Shown here: one piece after another, positions 10,704 through 23,067 of the stretch | How positions within the stretch are numbered: position 1 is the first letter of the stretch | How the letters are laid out: every line of letters starts with the position of its first letter | DNA from: Thinopyrum elongatum | Lineage: Eukaryota; Streptophyta; Magnoliopsida; Poales; Poaceae | DNA: 64,000 nt | Assembly: GCA_011799875.1 (NCBI GenBank) | Contig: CM022297.1 | Coordinates: 70,320,663-70,384,662 of the forward strand | Direction of reading: 5' to 3' | Program-made: the position numbers and the translations under genes | Notes under the pieces: model-generated | Told to the model about the DNA's origin: nothing | Database searches by the model: none | The model's input: only the letters and a program-made list of their open reading frames with translations

Positions 10704-11368
10704 AATCTTAGGCTGTTTTCACTCCTTATTCCTTCATCCATCGTGATCTCACCCAAAACTTGAAAACTTCAATCACACAAAACTTACCAAAACCTTCGTG
10801 AGATCCGTTAGTATAATAAAGCAAATCATCACTTTAAGTACTGTAGCAAACCTATTACAATTTTATTATTGCATTATACCTACTGTATTCTAACTTTACC
10901 ATGGCTTATACCCCCTGATACAATCCATAGATTTATCAAAATAAGCACACGATGCAACGAAAATAGAATCTGTCAAAAACAGAATAGTCTGTAGTAATCT
11001 GAAATCTAACCATACTTCTGTAACTCCAAAAATTCTGAAAACTTAGGACAACGTAGGAAATTTTTATATCAATCTTGTGTAAAAAATCTCAGAATTTTTA
11101 GTCACTTCTGTGATTTTACAAAATTCTTCTACTGGACGCAAAAGTTTCTGTTTTTTTAACAAGATAATCAACTATCACCAAACATGATCCCAAAGGCATT
11201 ACTTGGCGCAAACACTAATTAAAACATAAGAAACACAATCATATCAGTAGCATAATTGTGTAAACACTCAATAACAGAAATAAAAAGGCAAAAATAAATT
11301 TTATTCATTGGGTTGCCTCCCAACAAGCGCTACCGTTTTATGCCCCTAGCTAGGCATAATGCATAGAT

Positions 11369-13444
11369 TCAAGTGTTGTCATCTTTAGTTTTTGCTCCAT
11401 AGGCCGCCCTCATGATAGATTCATAAGGTGACTTAATTCTTGTTATAGGGAAGTGTTCCATACCCTTGCTTAGTGGAAATTGGAATTTAATATTGCCTTC
11501 CTTTATATCAATCATGACAGCTATAGTTCGTAAAAACGGTCTACCAAGTATAATGGGACAAGATGGATTGCAATCAATATCAAGAACGATAAAATATATG
11601 GGCACATAATTCCTATTTGCAACAATAAGAACATCATTAATTCTTCCCAAAGTCTTTTTAATAGTAGAATCCGCCAAATGCAAATTAAGAGAACATTCTT
11701 CAATATTGGTAAGACCAAGCACATCACAAAGAGATTTCAGAATTGTGGAAACACTAGCACCCAAATCACATAAAGCAAAGCACTCATAATTTTTAATCTT
11801 GACTTTTATGGTAGGTTCCCGTTCATCATATAATTTTCTAGGAATTGAAATCTCCAACTCCAACTTTTCTTCTAAAGCTTTCATCATGGCATCAATAATA
11901 TGTTTAGTAAAAGCTTTATTTTGTTCATAGGCATGGGTGAATTTATCATGGATTACAACAAATAAATACATTCAATCAAAGAGCAATTATAATAATCAAA
12001 TTCTTTGTAATCCAAAAGAGTGGGCACATCACTAATTAAAGTTTTGACCTCTCCAAACCCACTTTCATCAATTTTTTCATCAAGATTTTCACCCTCCGAA
12101 TTATTGGGACGCCCTCTAGCTAAAGTTGAATCTTCTTCAGTCCCTTTATCATCAATTTTAATCTTACTAAACAAGGAATCAATAGAAGAAACACCAATCA
12201 CTTTAAGATCTTCATCATTTTTATGAAAGCAATCGGTAGAAAATGCCTTTTCCAAAAAATTCTCTTTTAGCTCTAAGCATAGCGGTTCTTTTCTTACTTT
12301 CATCCATAGAAACATATAAAGCTTTAATTGATTCATTGATATCAACCTTAGGTGGAAATATGTTAATCTTGAGGTTTTCTACATCATGGGAAATTCTATA
12401 TATGCTTCTAGACATAACATCAATCTTATTCAACTTTTCTTCTATCATAGTATTGAAATTTTTTTGAGCATTGATAAATTCTTTAATATTATTCTAAAGA
12501 TCAGAGGGGTTCCTATTATTATTGTAAGAGGAATTACCATAATTATTAGAGGAATTTCCAGGAAGAGGCTTAGGATTAAAATTACCTCTATATGCATTTT
12601 TATTAAAATTGTTTCATGAGACAAAATTCACATCTACGGGATCACTATTTTGCTCAATCAAAGTAGACAAAGGCACATCATTTAGATCAATAGGAGCATT
12701 TTTACTAGCAACCAACTTCATAAGAGCATCAACTTTTTCACTCAAAGTACTAACTTCCTCAACCGAATTAACTTTTTTACTAGTAGGTGCTCTTTCGGTA
12801 TGCCATTGTGAATAATTTGCCATGATATTATCTAGTAATTTAGTGGCTTCACCCAAAGTAATATCCACAAAAGTACCACCCATAGCAGAATCTAAAAGAT
12901 TTCTAGAAACAAAATTCAATCCCACATAAAAATTTTGTATGATCATCCAAAGATTTAAACCATGAGTAGGACGATTTCTTAGCATCAATTTCATTCTTTC
13001 CCAAGATAGTGCAACATGTTCATCCTCAAGTTGCTTAAAATTCATGATTTTATTTCTAAGGGAAATAATTTTCGCGGGCGGAAAATACTTAGTAATAAAA
13101 GCATCCTTGCACTTATCCCAAGAATCGATACTATTGCGAGGCAAAGAAGAAAACCAAATTTTTCCACGATCCCGCAAGGAGAAAGGAAATAATTTCAACT
13201 TCACAATATCATGGTCCACATCTTTTTTCTTTTGCAAATCACACAATTCTACGAATGTGTTTAGATGGGACGCGACATCCTCATTAGGAGTACCAGGAAA
13301 TTGATCTTTCATGACAAGATTCAATAAAGCGACATTAATATCGCAAGATTCCGCACTAGTGGTGGGAGAAGCAATTGGAGTGCAAATAAAATCATTATTA
13401 TTGGTATTGGAAAAATCACACAATTTGGTATTTTCTGGACACAT
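11369..13444 (-). pseudogene. Gypsy gag-protease relic of the Sabrina-like element
   Basis: The probable start is the ATG at 13444 (MCPENTKLCDF). The gag core is clear at about 13250-12850 (FPFSLRDRGKIWFSSLP, DAFITKYFPPAK, RNKIMNFKQLEDEH). The frame continues past a TGA near 12616 and a TAG near 12490, then shifts near 12240. It resumes as an acidic linker to 11953 and shifts again into a protease domain (11971-11369). That domain has YECFALCDLGAS and CPIILGRPFL, the Asp and flap/dimer landmarks of retropepsins. No reverse transcriptase or integrase follows. At least two stops and two frameshifts make it non-functional. Confidence 0.85.
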
Positions 13445-13634
13445 CTTGACTACGGAAACAAGATTGCAAGAAAACAAGAGATCTGACGAGAAAAAGGCGA
13501 ACGAAAAAAATCGGCGAATAAAAAGGCAATTTTTTGTGAAGTGGGGAGATGAAAACGAGAGGCAAATGGCAAATAATGTAAATTGCAAGGTGATGAGATT
13601 TGTGATTAGGAACCAAATAGATGTTGATGATGTC

Positions 13635-13652
13635 TCCCCGGCAAAGGCGACA
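13635..13652 (-). other. Primer binding site (tRNA-Asp type)
   Basis: In minus sense the 18 bases beginning TGTCGCC, just inside the 5' LTR, match the TGGCGCCGTTGCCGGGGA primer site of Athila-type elements with two differences. The 10-base gap to the LTR end is normal. Confidence 0.75.
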
Positions 13653-13662
13653 GAAATTCCTT

Positions 13663-14344
13663 TGACGTGGCTTGAGACTGCGTCGGTATTTCCCCAAAGA
13701 TGAAGGGATGATGCAGCACAGCTACGGTAAGTATTTCCCTCAGTTATGAAACCAAGGTATCAATCCAGTAGGAGAACCAAGCAACAGTATGTAAACGGTA
13801 CCTGCACACAAAGAACAAATACTTGCAACCCGACGCGTAAGAGGGGTTGTCAATCCCTCCTCGGTAAAAAGATAGATTAATTTGTATGAGATTGGATAAA
13901 TAGATCTGAATAAAACGTGAAATAAAATAGGTAAAGGAAAAGTGCAGCAAGGTATTTTTGGGTTTTTGGAATAATAGATCTAAAAACAAATATGATAAAA
14001 GATAGATCTGAAAGCAATATGATAAAAGATAGGCCCGGGGGTCGTAGATTTCACTAGTGGCTTCTCTCAAGAAAATAGCATACGGTGGGTAAACAAATTA
14101 CTGTTGGGCAATTGATAGAAGAACAAATAATTATGACGATATCCAAGGCAACGATCATGAATATAGGCATCACGTCCAAGATTAGTAGACTGACTCCTGC
14201 CTGCATCTACTACTATTACTCCACACATCGACCGCTATCCAGCATGCATCTAGTGTTTTAAGTTCATGGAGAAACAGAGTAATGCAATAAGAACGATGAC
14301 ATGATGTAGACAAGATCTATTCATGTAGGAATAGACCCCATCTT
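13663..14344 (-). mobile_element. 5' LTR of the Sabrina-like element, inner part
   Basis: Matches the 3' LTR from 7264 to about 7944. It stops at ATCTT where the Copia element inserted and resumes after the repeated ATCTT at 23068. Confidence 0.9.
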
Positions 14345-16051
14345 TGTTGGAAATATGCCCTAGAGGCAATAATAAAGTCGTTATTATTATATTTCCTTGT
14401 TCGTGATAATTGTCTATTGTTCATGCTTTAATTGTGTTATCCGGAAATCGTAATACATGTGTGAATACATAGACCACAACATGCCCCTAGTGAGCCTCTA
14501 GTTGACTAGCTTGTTGATCAATAGATGGTTACGGTTTCCTGACCATGGACATTGGATGTCGTTGATAACGGGATCACATCATTAGGAGAATGATGTGATG
14601 GATAAGACCTAATCCTAAGCATAGCACAAGATCGTGTAGTTCGTTTGCTAGAGCTTTTCTAATGTCAAGTATCATTTCCTTAGACCATGAGATTGTGCAA
14701 CTCCCGGATACCGTAGGAATGCTTTGGGTGTATCAACCGTCACAACGTAACTGGGTGACCATAAAGGTGCACTACAGGTATCTCCGAAAGTGTCTGTTGG
14801 GTTGGCACGAATCGAGACTGGGATTTGTCACTCCGTATGACGAAGAGGTATCTCTGGGCCCACTCGGTAATGCATCATCATAATGAGCTTAATGTGACTA
14901 AAGAGTTAGCCACGGGATCATGCGTTACGGAACGAGTAAAGAGACTTGCCGGTAACGAGATTGAACGAGGTATGGGGATACCGACGATCGAATCTCGGGC
15001 AAGTAACATACCGATGGACGAAAGGAATTGTATACGGGATTGATTGAATCCTCGACATCGTGGTTCATCCGATGAGATCATCGTGGAACATGTGGGAGCC
15101 AACATGGGTATCCAGATCCCGCTGTTGGTTATTGGCCGGAGAGATGCCTCGGTCATGTCTACATGGTTCCCGAACCCGTAGGGTCTACACACTTAAGGTT
15201 CGGTGACACTAGGGTTGTTATGGGAAATAGTATGTGGTTACTGAATGTTGTTCGGAGTCCCGGATGAGATCCCAGACGTCACGAGGAGTTCCGGAATGGT
15301 CCGGAGGTGAAGATTTATATATGGGAAGTCATCATACGGTCACCGGAAGTATTCGGGGGTTTGCCGGTATTGTACCGGGACCACCGAAGGGGTTCCGGGG
15401 GTCCACCTGCCCCGGAGGGCCCTATGGGCTGTATGTGGAAGGGAACCAGCCCCTAAGTGGGCTAGGCGCCATCCCCTTAGGGCCCATGCGCCTAGGGTTT
15501 GGGGGAAACCCTAAAGGGGGCGCCCCCCTTGGCTTGGGGGGCAAGCCCCCTCCCCTTGGCCGCCGCCCCCCTCTAGATCTCATCCAGAGGGGCCGGCCCC
15601 CTTCCCCCTTCGCCCTATAAATAGAGGGGAGGAGGGAGGGCAGCAGTACCTCATCCAAGGCGCAGCCCTCCCCCTCTCCAACACCCCTCCTCCTCCGTTG
15701 AGCTTGGTGAAGCCCTGCCGGAGAACTACAAGCTCCACCACCACGCCGTCGTGCTGCTGGAGTTGTCTTCCCCAACCTCTCCCTCCTCCTTGCTGGATCA
15801 AGGCGCGGGAGACGTCACCGGGCTGCACGTGTGTTGAACGCGGAGGCGCCGTTGTCCGGCGCTTAGATCGGAATCGACCGCGATCTGAATCGCTGCGTGT
15901 ACGACTCCTCCAACCGCGTTCTTGCAACGCTTCCGCATCGCGATCTTCAAGAGTATGAAGATGCACTCCCCTCTCTCTCATTGCTAGTCTCTCCATAGAT
16001 TGATCTTGGTGATGCGTAGAAATTTTTTAATTTCTACACCGATCCCCAACA
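14345..16051 (+). mobile_element. 5' LTR of the Copia element
   Basis: 1,707 bp, TGTTGGAAATATGCC to CGATCCCCAACA. The TATA box TATAAATA at 15616-15623 lies in a GC-rich region and gives the likely transcription start about 30 bp downstream. Open frames of 70-140 aa on both strands inside the LTR are chance frames of GC-rich sequence. Confidence 0.95.
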
Positions 16052-16052
16052 G

Positions 16053-16070
16053 TGGCATCATGAGCTAGGT
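16053..16070 (+). other. Primer binding site (initiator Met tRNA type)
   Basis: TGGCATCATGAGCTAGGT starts one base after the LTR. It is the usual, slightly degenerate complement of the initiator methionine tRNA 3' end in this family. Confidence 0.85.
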
Positions 16071-17324
16071 CTATGCGTAGTTTCTATGCACGAGTAGAAC
16101 ACAAGTTGTTGTGGGCATCGATTTTGTCAATTTACTTGCCGTTACTAGTCTTATCTTGATTCGGAGGCATCGTGGGATGAAGCGGCCCGGACCGACCTTA
16201 CACGTATGCTTACGTGAGACAGGTTCCACCGACTGACATGCACTAGTTGCATAAGGTGGCTAGCGGGTGTCTGTCTCTCCCACTTTAGTCGGATCGGATT
16301 CGATGAAAAGGGTCCTTATGAAGGGTAAATAGAAATTGGCATATCACGTTGTGGTTTTTGGCGTAGGTAAGAAACGTTCTTGCTAGAAACCTATAGCAGC
16401 CACATAAAAAAATTTGCAACAACAATTAGAGGACGACTAACTTGTTCTTGCAGCATATGCCGTGTGATGTGATATGGCCAAAAGGATGTGATGAATGATA
16501 TATGTGATGTATGAGATTGATCATGTTCTTGTAATAGGAATCATGACTTGCATGTCGATGACTATGACAACCGGCAGGAGCCATAGGAGTTGTCTTAATT
16601 TATTGTATGACCTGCGTGTCAATGAAAATGCCATGTAATTACTTTACTTTATTGCTAACCGTTAGCCATAGTAGTAGAAGTAATAGTTGGCGAGACAACT
16701 TCATGAAGACACGATGATGGAGATCATGGTGTCATGCCGATGACGATGATGATCATGGCGCCCCGAAGATGGAGATCAAAAGGAGCAAATGATATTGGCC
16801 ATATCATGTCACTATTTGATTGCATGTGATGTTTATCATTTTTTACATCTTATTTGCTTAGAACGACGGTAGCATAAATAAGATGATCCCTCGCTAAAAT
16901 TTCAAGAAAGTGTTTCCCCTAACTGTGCACCGTTGCGAAGGTTCGTTGTTTCGAAGCACCACGTGATGATCGGGTGTGATAGATTCTAACGTTCGAATAC
17001 AACGGGTGTAAGCCAGATTTACACATGCAAAACACTTAGGTTGACTTGACGAGCCTAGCATGTACAGACATGGCCTCGGAACACGGAGACCGAAAGGTCG
17101 AACATGAGTCGTATAAAAGATACGATCAACATAGAGATGTTCACCGTTAATGACTAGTCCGTCTCACGTGATGAACGGACACGGCCTAGTCGATTCGGAT
17201 CATGTGTCACTTAGATGACTAGAGGGATGTCTATCTGAGTGGGAGTTCATTGAATAATTTGATTAGATGAACTTAATTATCATGAACTTAGTCTAAAATC
17301 TTTGCAATATGTCTTGTAGATCAA
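16071..17324 (+). other. Untranslated leader of the Copia element
   Basis: About 1.25 kb between primer site and polyprotein, long as in BARE1-type elements. No ORF of note. Part of it is also present at the left edge of the broken Copia element (31074 onward). Confidence 0.8.
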
Positions 17325-20300
17325 ATGGCCCATGCTAATGTTGCCCTCAACTTCAACGCGTTCCTAGAGATAACCAAGCTGAAAGACGATGGTAGCAACT
17401 ACACGGACTGGGTCCGTAACTTGAGGATCATCCTCATAGCTGCCAAGAAAGCGTATGTCCTTGAAGCACCGCTAGGTGACGCACCTGTTTTCCCAGCAAC
17501 TCAAGACGTTATGAACGCCTGGCGGTCGCGTAGTGATGATTACTCCCTGATTCAGTGCGGCATGCTTTACAGCTTAGAACCGGGGCTCCAAAAGCGTTTT
17601 GAGCAACACGGAGCATATGAGATGTTCCAAGAGCTGAAAATGGTTTTCCAAGCTCATGCCCGAGTCGAGAGATATGAAGTCTCCGACAAGTTCTACAGTT
17701 GTAAGATGGAGGAGAATAGTTCTATCAGGGAGCACATACTCAAAATGTCTGGGTTGCACAACCGCCTGTCTCAGCTGGGAGTTAATCTCCCGGATGACGC
17801 GGTCGTTGACAGAATCCTTCAGTCGCTTCCACCTAGCTACAAGAGCTTTGTGATGAACTTCAATATGCAGGGGATGGAAAAAACCATTCCTGAGGTATAT
17901 TCAATGCTGAAATCAGCGGAGGTGGAGATCAAAAAGGAACATCAAGTGTTGATGGTGAATAAAACCACTAAGTTCAAGAAAGGCAAGGGTAAAAAGAACT
18001 TCAAGAAGGACGGCAAGGGAGTTGCCGCGCCCGGTAAGCAAGCTGCCGGGAAGAAGCCAAAGAATGGACCCAAGCCTGAGACTGAATGCTATTATTGCAA
18101 GGGAAACGGTCACTGGAAGCGGAACTGCCCCAAGTACTTAGCGGATAAGAAGGCCGGCAATACCAAAGGTATATGTGATATACATGTTATTGATGTGTAC
18201 CTTACCAGCGGTCGTAGTAGCTCCTGGGTATTTGATACCGGTGCGGTTGCTCATATTTTTAACTCAAAACAGGAGCTGCGGAATAAGTGGAGACTGGCGA
18301 AGGATGAGGTGACAATGCGCGTCGGGAATGGTTCCAAGGTCGATGTGATCGCCGTCGGCATGCTACCTCTACATCTACCTTCGGGATTAGTTTTAAACCT
18401 CAATAATTGTTATTTAGTACCAGCTTTGAGCATGAACATTGTATCAGGATCTCGTTTGATGCGAGATGGCTACTCATTTAAATCCGAGAATAATGGTTGT
18501 TCTATTTATATGAGAGATATGTTTTATGGTCATGCCCCGCTGGACAATGGTTTATTTTTATTGAATCTCGAACATGATGTTACACATATTCATAGTGTGA
18601 ATGCCAAGAAATGTAAGGTTGATAATGATAGTCCCACATACTTGTGGCACTGCCGCCTCGGTCACATTGGTGTCAAGCGCATGAAGAAACTCCATGCAGA
18701 TGGACTTTTGGAGTCTCTTGATTATGAATCATTTGACACGTGCGAACCATGCCTCATGGGCAAAATGACCAAGACTCCGTTCTCCGGAACAATGGAGCGA
18801 GCAACCAACTTGTTGGAAATTATACATACTGATATATGCGGTCCAATGAGCGTTGAGGCTCGCGGTGGCTATCATTATGTTCTTACCCTCACTGATGACT
18901 TAAGTAGATATGGGTATGTCTACTTAATGAAACACAAGTATGAGACCTTTGAAAAGTTCAAGGAATTTCAGAGTGAGGTAGAGAATCAACGTGACAGGAA
19001 AAAAAAGTTCTTACGATCAGATCGTGGAGGAGAATATTTGAGTCACGAGTTTGGCACGCACTTAAGGAAATGTGGAATTGTTTCACAGCTGACGCCGCCT
19101 GGAACACCTCAGCGAAATGGTGTGTTCGAACGTCGTAATCGCACTCTATTGGATATGGTGCGATCTATGATGTCTCTTACCAATCTACCACTATCATTTT
19201 GCGGTTACGCTTTAGAGACTGCCGCATTCACTTTAAATAGGGCACCGTCTAAATCCGTTGAGATGACACCGTATGAATTATGGTTTGGGAAGAAACCTAA
19301 GCTGTCGTTTTTGAAAGTTTGGGGATGCGATGCTTATGTCAAGAAACTTCAACCTGAAAAGCTCGAACCCAAATCGGAAAAATGCATCTTCATAGGATAC
19401 CCTAAGGAAACTATTGGGTATACCTTATACCTTATATCCGAAGGCAAGATCTTTGTTGCCAAGAATGGATTCTTTCTGGAGAAAGAGTTTCTCTCGAAAG
19501 AAGTAAGTGGGAGGAAAGTAGAACTTGATGAGGTACCCCCTCTTGAACCGGAGAGTAGCGCAGCTCAGGAAGATGTTTCTGTGATGCCTGCACCGACTAG
19601 AGAGGAAGTTAATGATGATGATCATGAAACTTCGGATCAAGTTGCTACTGAACTTCGTAGGTCCATGAGGACACGTTCCGCACCAGAGTGGTACGGCAAC
19701 CCTGTCCTGGAAATCATGTTGTTAGACAACGGTGAACCTTCGAACTATGAAGAAGCGATGGCGGGCCCGGATTCCAACAAATGGCTTGAAGCCATGAAAT
19801 CCGAGATAGGATCCATGTATGAGAACAAAGTATGGACTTTGGTGGACTTGCCCGATGATCGGCGAGCCATAGAAAATAAATGGATCTTTAAGAAGAAGAC
19901 TGACGCGGATGGTAATGTGACCGTCTATAAGGCTCGGCTTGTCACTAAGGGTTATCGACAAGTTCAAGGGGTTGACTACGATGAGACCTTCTCACCCGTA
20001 GCGAAGCTGAAGTCCGTCCGAATCATGTTAGCAATTGCCGCATTCTATGATTATGAAATCTGGCAAATGGAAGTCAAAACGGCATTCCTTAATGGTTTCC
20101 TTAAGGAAGAATTGTATATGATGCAGCCGGAAGGTTTTGTCGACCCTAAGAATGCTGACAAGGTATGCAAGCTCCAGCGCTCCATCTATGGGCTGGTGCA
20201 AGCATCTCGGAGTTGGAACATTCACTTTGATGAGATGATCAAAGAGTTTGGGTTTACACAGACTTATGGAGAAGCCTGTGTTTACAAGAAAGTGAGTGGG

Positions 20301-21308
20301 AGCTCTGTAGCATTTCTCATATTATATGTGGATGACATACTATTAATGGGAAATGATATAGAATTCTTGGAAAGCATAAAGGCCTACTTGAATAAGTGTT
20401 TTTCAATGAAGGACCTTGGAGAAGCTGCTTACATATTAGGCATCAAGATCTATAGAGATAGATCGAGACGCCTCATTGGTCTTTCACAAAGCACATACCT
20501 TGACAAGATATCGAAGAAGTTCAATATGGATCAGTCCAAGAAGGGGTTCTTGCCTGTATTGCAAGGTGTGAGATTGAGCACGGCTCAATGCCCGACCTCG
20601 GCAGAAGATAGAGAAAAGATGAGTGTCATCCCCTATGCCTCAGCCATAGGGTCTATTATGTATGCCATGCTGTGTACCAGACCTGATGTGAACCTCGCCG
20701 TAAGTTTGGTAGGGAGGTACCAAAGTAATCCCGGCATGGAACACTGGACAGCGGTCAAGAACATCCTTAAGTACCTGAAAAGGACTAAGGATATGTTTCT
20801 CGTTTATGGAGGTGACGAAGAGCTCGTCGTAAAGGGTTACGTCGATGCTAGCTTCGACACAGATCTGGATGACTCCAAGTCACAAACCGGATACGTGTAT
20901 ATTTTGAATGGTGGGGCAGTCAGCTGGTGCAGTTGCAAGCAAAGCGTCGTGGCGGGATCTACATGTGAAGCGGAGTACATAGCAGCCTCGGAGGCAGCAC
21001 AGGAAGCAGTCTGGATGAAGGAGTTCATCACCGACCTAGGAGTTATTCCCAATGCGTCGGGCCCAATGACTCTCTTCTGTGACAACACTAGAGCTATTGC
21101 CCTTGCCAAGGAGCCCAGGTTTCACAAGAAGACCAGGCATATCAAGCGTCGCTTCAACTCCATTCATGAACATGTTCAAGATGGAGACATAGATATTTGT
21201 AAAGTGCATACGGATCTGAATGTCGCATATCCGTTGACTAAACCTCTTCCACGAGCAAAACATGATCAACACCAGAACTCTATGGGTGTTCGATTCATCA
21301 CAATGTAA
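17325..21308 (+). CDS. Copia gag-pol polyprotein, 1,327 aa, intact
   Basis: One open frame with the Copia order gag, protease, integrase, reverse transcriptase, RNase H. The gag domain covers residues 1-250, ending in a CX2CX4HX4C zinc knuckle (C255, C258, H263, C268). The protease active site is D304-T-G. The integrase has an HHCC finger (H442, H447, C473, C476) and a D503-D566-E602 triad with exact DD35E spacing. Reverse transcriptase shows YVDDILL at residue 1001, and RNase H shows YVDASFD near 1172 and AEYIAASEA. The product assembles cytoplasmic virus-like particles, copies RNA to cDNA and inserts it. No stop or frameshift is seen. The protease neighbourhood reads GAVAHIF, while the broken copy at 32530 reads GSVAHIC, so two residues next to the active site may be altered. 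The start is the ATG after CAAATGGCC. Confidence 0.95.
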   Translation: MAHANVALNFNAFLEITKLKDDGSNYTDWVRNLRIILIAAKKAYVLEAPLGDAPVFPATQDVMNAWRSRSDDYSLIQCGMLYSLEPGLQKRFEQHGAYEMFQELKMVFQAHARVERYEVSDKFYSCKMEENSSIREHILKMSGLHNRLSQLGVNLPDDAVVDRILQSLPPSYKSFVMNFNMQGMEKTIPEVYSMLKSAEVEIKKEHQVLMVNKTTKFKKGKGKKNFKKDGKGVAAPGKQAAGKKPKNGPKPETECYYCKGNGHWKRNCPKYLADKKAGNTKGICDIHVIDVYLTSGRSSSWVFDTGAVAHIFNSKQELRNKWRLAKDEVTMRVGNGSKVDVIAVGMLPLHLPSGLVLNLNNCYLVPALSMNIVSGSRLMRDGYSFKSENNGCSIYMRDMFYGHAPLDNGLFLLNLEHDVTHIHSVNAKKCKVDNDSPTYLWHCRLGHIGVKRMKKLHADGLLESLDYESFDTCEPCLMGKMTKTPFSGTMERATNLLEIIHTDICGPMSVEARGGYHYVLTLTDDLSRYGYVYLMKHKYETFEKFKEFQSEVENQRDRKKKFLRSDRGGEYLSHEFGTHLRKCGIVSQLTPPGTPQRNGVFERRNRTLLDMVRSMMSLTNLPLSFCGYALETAAFTLNRAPSKSVEMTPYELWFGKKPKLSFLKVWGCDAYVKKLQPEKLEPKSEKCIFIGYPKETIGYTLYLISEGKIFVAKNGFFLEKEFLSKEVSGRKVELDEVPPLEPESSAAQEDVSVMPAPTREEVNDDDHETSDQVATELRRSMRTRSAPEWYGNPVLEIMLLDNGEPSNYEEAMAGPDSNKWLEAMKSEIGSMYENKVWTLVDLPDDRRAIENKWIFKKKTDADGNVTVYKARLVTKGYRQVQGVDYDETFSPVAKLKSVRIMLAIAAFYDYEIWQMEVKTAFLNGFLKEELYMMQPEGFVDPKNADKVCKLQRSIYGLVQASRSWNIHFDEMIKEFGFTQTYGEACVYKKVSGSSVAFLILYVDDILLMGNDIEFLESIKAYLNKCFSMKDLGEAAYILGIKIYRDRSRRLIGLSQSTYLDKISKKFNMDQSKKGFLPVLQGVRLSTAQCPTSAEDREKMSVIPYASAIGSIMYAMLCTRPDVNLAVSLVGRYQSNPGMEHWTAVKNILKYLKRTKDMFLVYGGDEELVVKGYVDASFDTDLDDSKSQTGYVYILNGGAVSWCSCKQSVVAGSTCEAEYIAASEAAQEAVWMKEFITDLGVIPNASGPMTLFCDNTRAIALAKEPRFHKKTRHIKRRFNSIHEHVQDGDIDICKVHTDLNVAYPLTKPLPRAKHDQHQNSMGVRFITM

Positions 21309-21330
21309 CTAGATTATTGACTCTAGTGCA

Positions 21331-21340
21331 AGTGGGAGAC
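21331..21340 (+). other. Polypurine tract of the Copia element
   Basis: AGTGGGAGAC directly precedes the 3' LTR start TGTTGG, the usual BARE1-type arrangement. Confidence 0.8.
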
Positions 21341-23062
21341 TGTTGGAAATATGCCCTAGAGGCAATAATAAAGTGGTTATTATTATATTTCCTTGTTCGT
21401 GATAATTGTCTATTGTTCATGCTTTAATTGTGTTATCCGGAAATCGTAATACATGTGTGAATACATAGACCACAACATGCCCCTAGTGAGCCTCTAGTTG
21501 ACTAGCTCGTTGATCAATAGATGGTTACGGTTTCCTGACCATGGACATTGGATGTCGTTGATAACGGGATCACATCATTAGGAGAATGATGTGATGGACA
21601 AGACCTAATCCTAAGCATAGCACAAGATCGTGTAGTTCGTTTGCTAGAGCTTTTCTAATGTCAAGTATCATTTCCTTAGACCATGAGATTGTGCAACTCC
21701 CGGATACCGTAGGAATGCTTTGGGTGTATCAAACGTCACAACGTAACTGGGTGACCATAAAGGTGCGCTACAGGTATATCCGAAAGTGTCTGTTGGGTTG
21801 GCACGAATCGAGACTGGGATTTGTCACTCCATATGACGGAGAGGTATCTCTGGGCCCACTCGGTAATGCATCATCATAATGAGCTCAATGTGACTAAAGA
21901 GTTAGCCACGGGATCATGCGTTACGGAACGAGTAAAGAGACTTGCCGGTAACGAGATTGAACGAGGTATGGGGATACCGACGATCGAATCTCGGGCAAGT
22001 AACATACCGATGGACGAAGGGAATTGTATACGGGATTGATTGAATCCTCGACATCGTGGTTCATCCGATGAGATCATCGTGGAACATGTGGGAGCCAACA
22101 TGGGTATCCAGATCCCGCTATTGGTTATTGGCCGGAGAGATGTCTCGGTCATGTCTACATGGTTCCCGAACCCGTAGGGTCTACACACTTAAGGTTCGGT
22201 GATGCTAGGGTTGTTATGGGAAATAGTATGTGGTTACCGAATGTTGTTCGGAGTCCCGGATGAGATCCCGGACGTCACGAGGAGTTCCGGAATGGTCCGG
22301 AGGTGAAGATTTATATATGGGAAGTCATCATACGGTAACCGGAAGTATTCGGGGGTTTGCCGGTATTGTACCGGGACCACCGAAGTGGTTCCGGGGGTCC
22401 ACCGGGAGGGTCCACCTGCCCCGGAGGGCCCTATGGGCTGTATGTGGAAGGGAACCAGCCCCTAAGTGGGCTGGGCGCCATCCCCTTAGGGCCCATGCGC
22501 CTAGGGTTTGGGGGAAACCCTAAAGGGGGCGCCCCCCTTGGCTTGGGGGGCAAGCCCCCTCCCCTTGGCCGCCGCCCCCCCTCTAGATCTCATCTAGAGG
22601 GGCCGGCCCCCTTCCCCCTTCGCCCTATAAATAGAGGGGAGGAGGGAGGGCAGCAGGACCTCATCCAAGGCGCAGCCCTCCCCCTCTCCAACACCCCCTC
22701 CTCCTCCGTTGAGCTTGGCGAAGCCCTGCCGGAGAACTGCAAGCTCCACCACCACGCCGTCGTGTTGCTGGAGTTGTCTTCCCCAACCTCTCCCTCCTCC
22801 TTGCTGGATCAAGGCGCAGGAGACGTCACCGGGCTGCACGTGTGTTGAACGCGGAGGCGCCGTTGTTCGGCGCTTAGATCGGAATTGACCGCGATCTGAA
22901 TCGCTGCGTGTACGACTCCTCCAACCGTGTTCTTGCAACGCTTCCGCATCGCGATCTTCAAGGGTATGAAGATGCACTCCCATCTCTCTCGTTGCTAGTC
23001 TCTCCATAGATTGATCTTGGTGATGCGTAGAATTTTTTTAATTTCTACACCGATCCCCAACA
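21341..23062 (+). mobile_element. 3' LTR of the Copia element
   Basis: 1,722 bp, nearly identical to the 5' LTR. It carries a 13-bp insertion (ACCGGGAGGGTCC-like) near 22400 and single-base indels in C-runs. TATA box at 22626-22633. Confidence 0.95.
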
Positions 23063-23067
23063 ATCTT

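Larger units (their letters stand above)
8888..11368 (-). other. 3' noncoding region of the Sabrina-like element
   Basis: About 2.5 kb without pol or any recognised gene. Three things stand out. A block at about 9240-9870 is shared with the 3' region of the Athila-like copies (38230-38850 and 28600-29200). A degenerate repeat is built on TAAGTGAAG (10215-10440). Two GGGGATGCC/GGCATCCCC hairpins occur near 10624-10703. Confidence 0.7.
14345..23062 (+). mobile_element. Complete BARE1/Angela/WIS-type Copia LTR retrotransposon
   Basis: 8,718 bp with 5' LTR, primer site, leader, one polyprotein ORF, PPT and 3' LTR. The target duplication is ATCTT (14340-14344 and 23063-23067), perfect. By-eye alignment of the LTRs gives roughly 32 substitutions in about 1,700 bp (about 1.9 %), mostly transitions, plus a 13-bp indel. 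Under the commonly used grass rate of 1.3e-8 per site per year that is on the order of 0.7 million years. It is nested in the 5' LTR of the Sabrina-like element. Structurally it has everything an autonomous element needs. Confidence 0.95.

Noticed and set aside
15234..15996. Open frames of 117-138 aa in the Copia LTRs (also 22230-23007)
   Set aside because: They lie within LTR U3/R, are present in both LTRs with indels that break the frame, and show no family resemblance.
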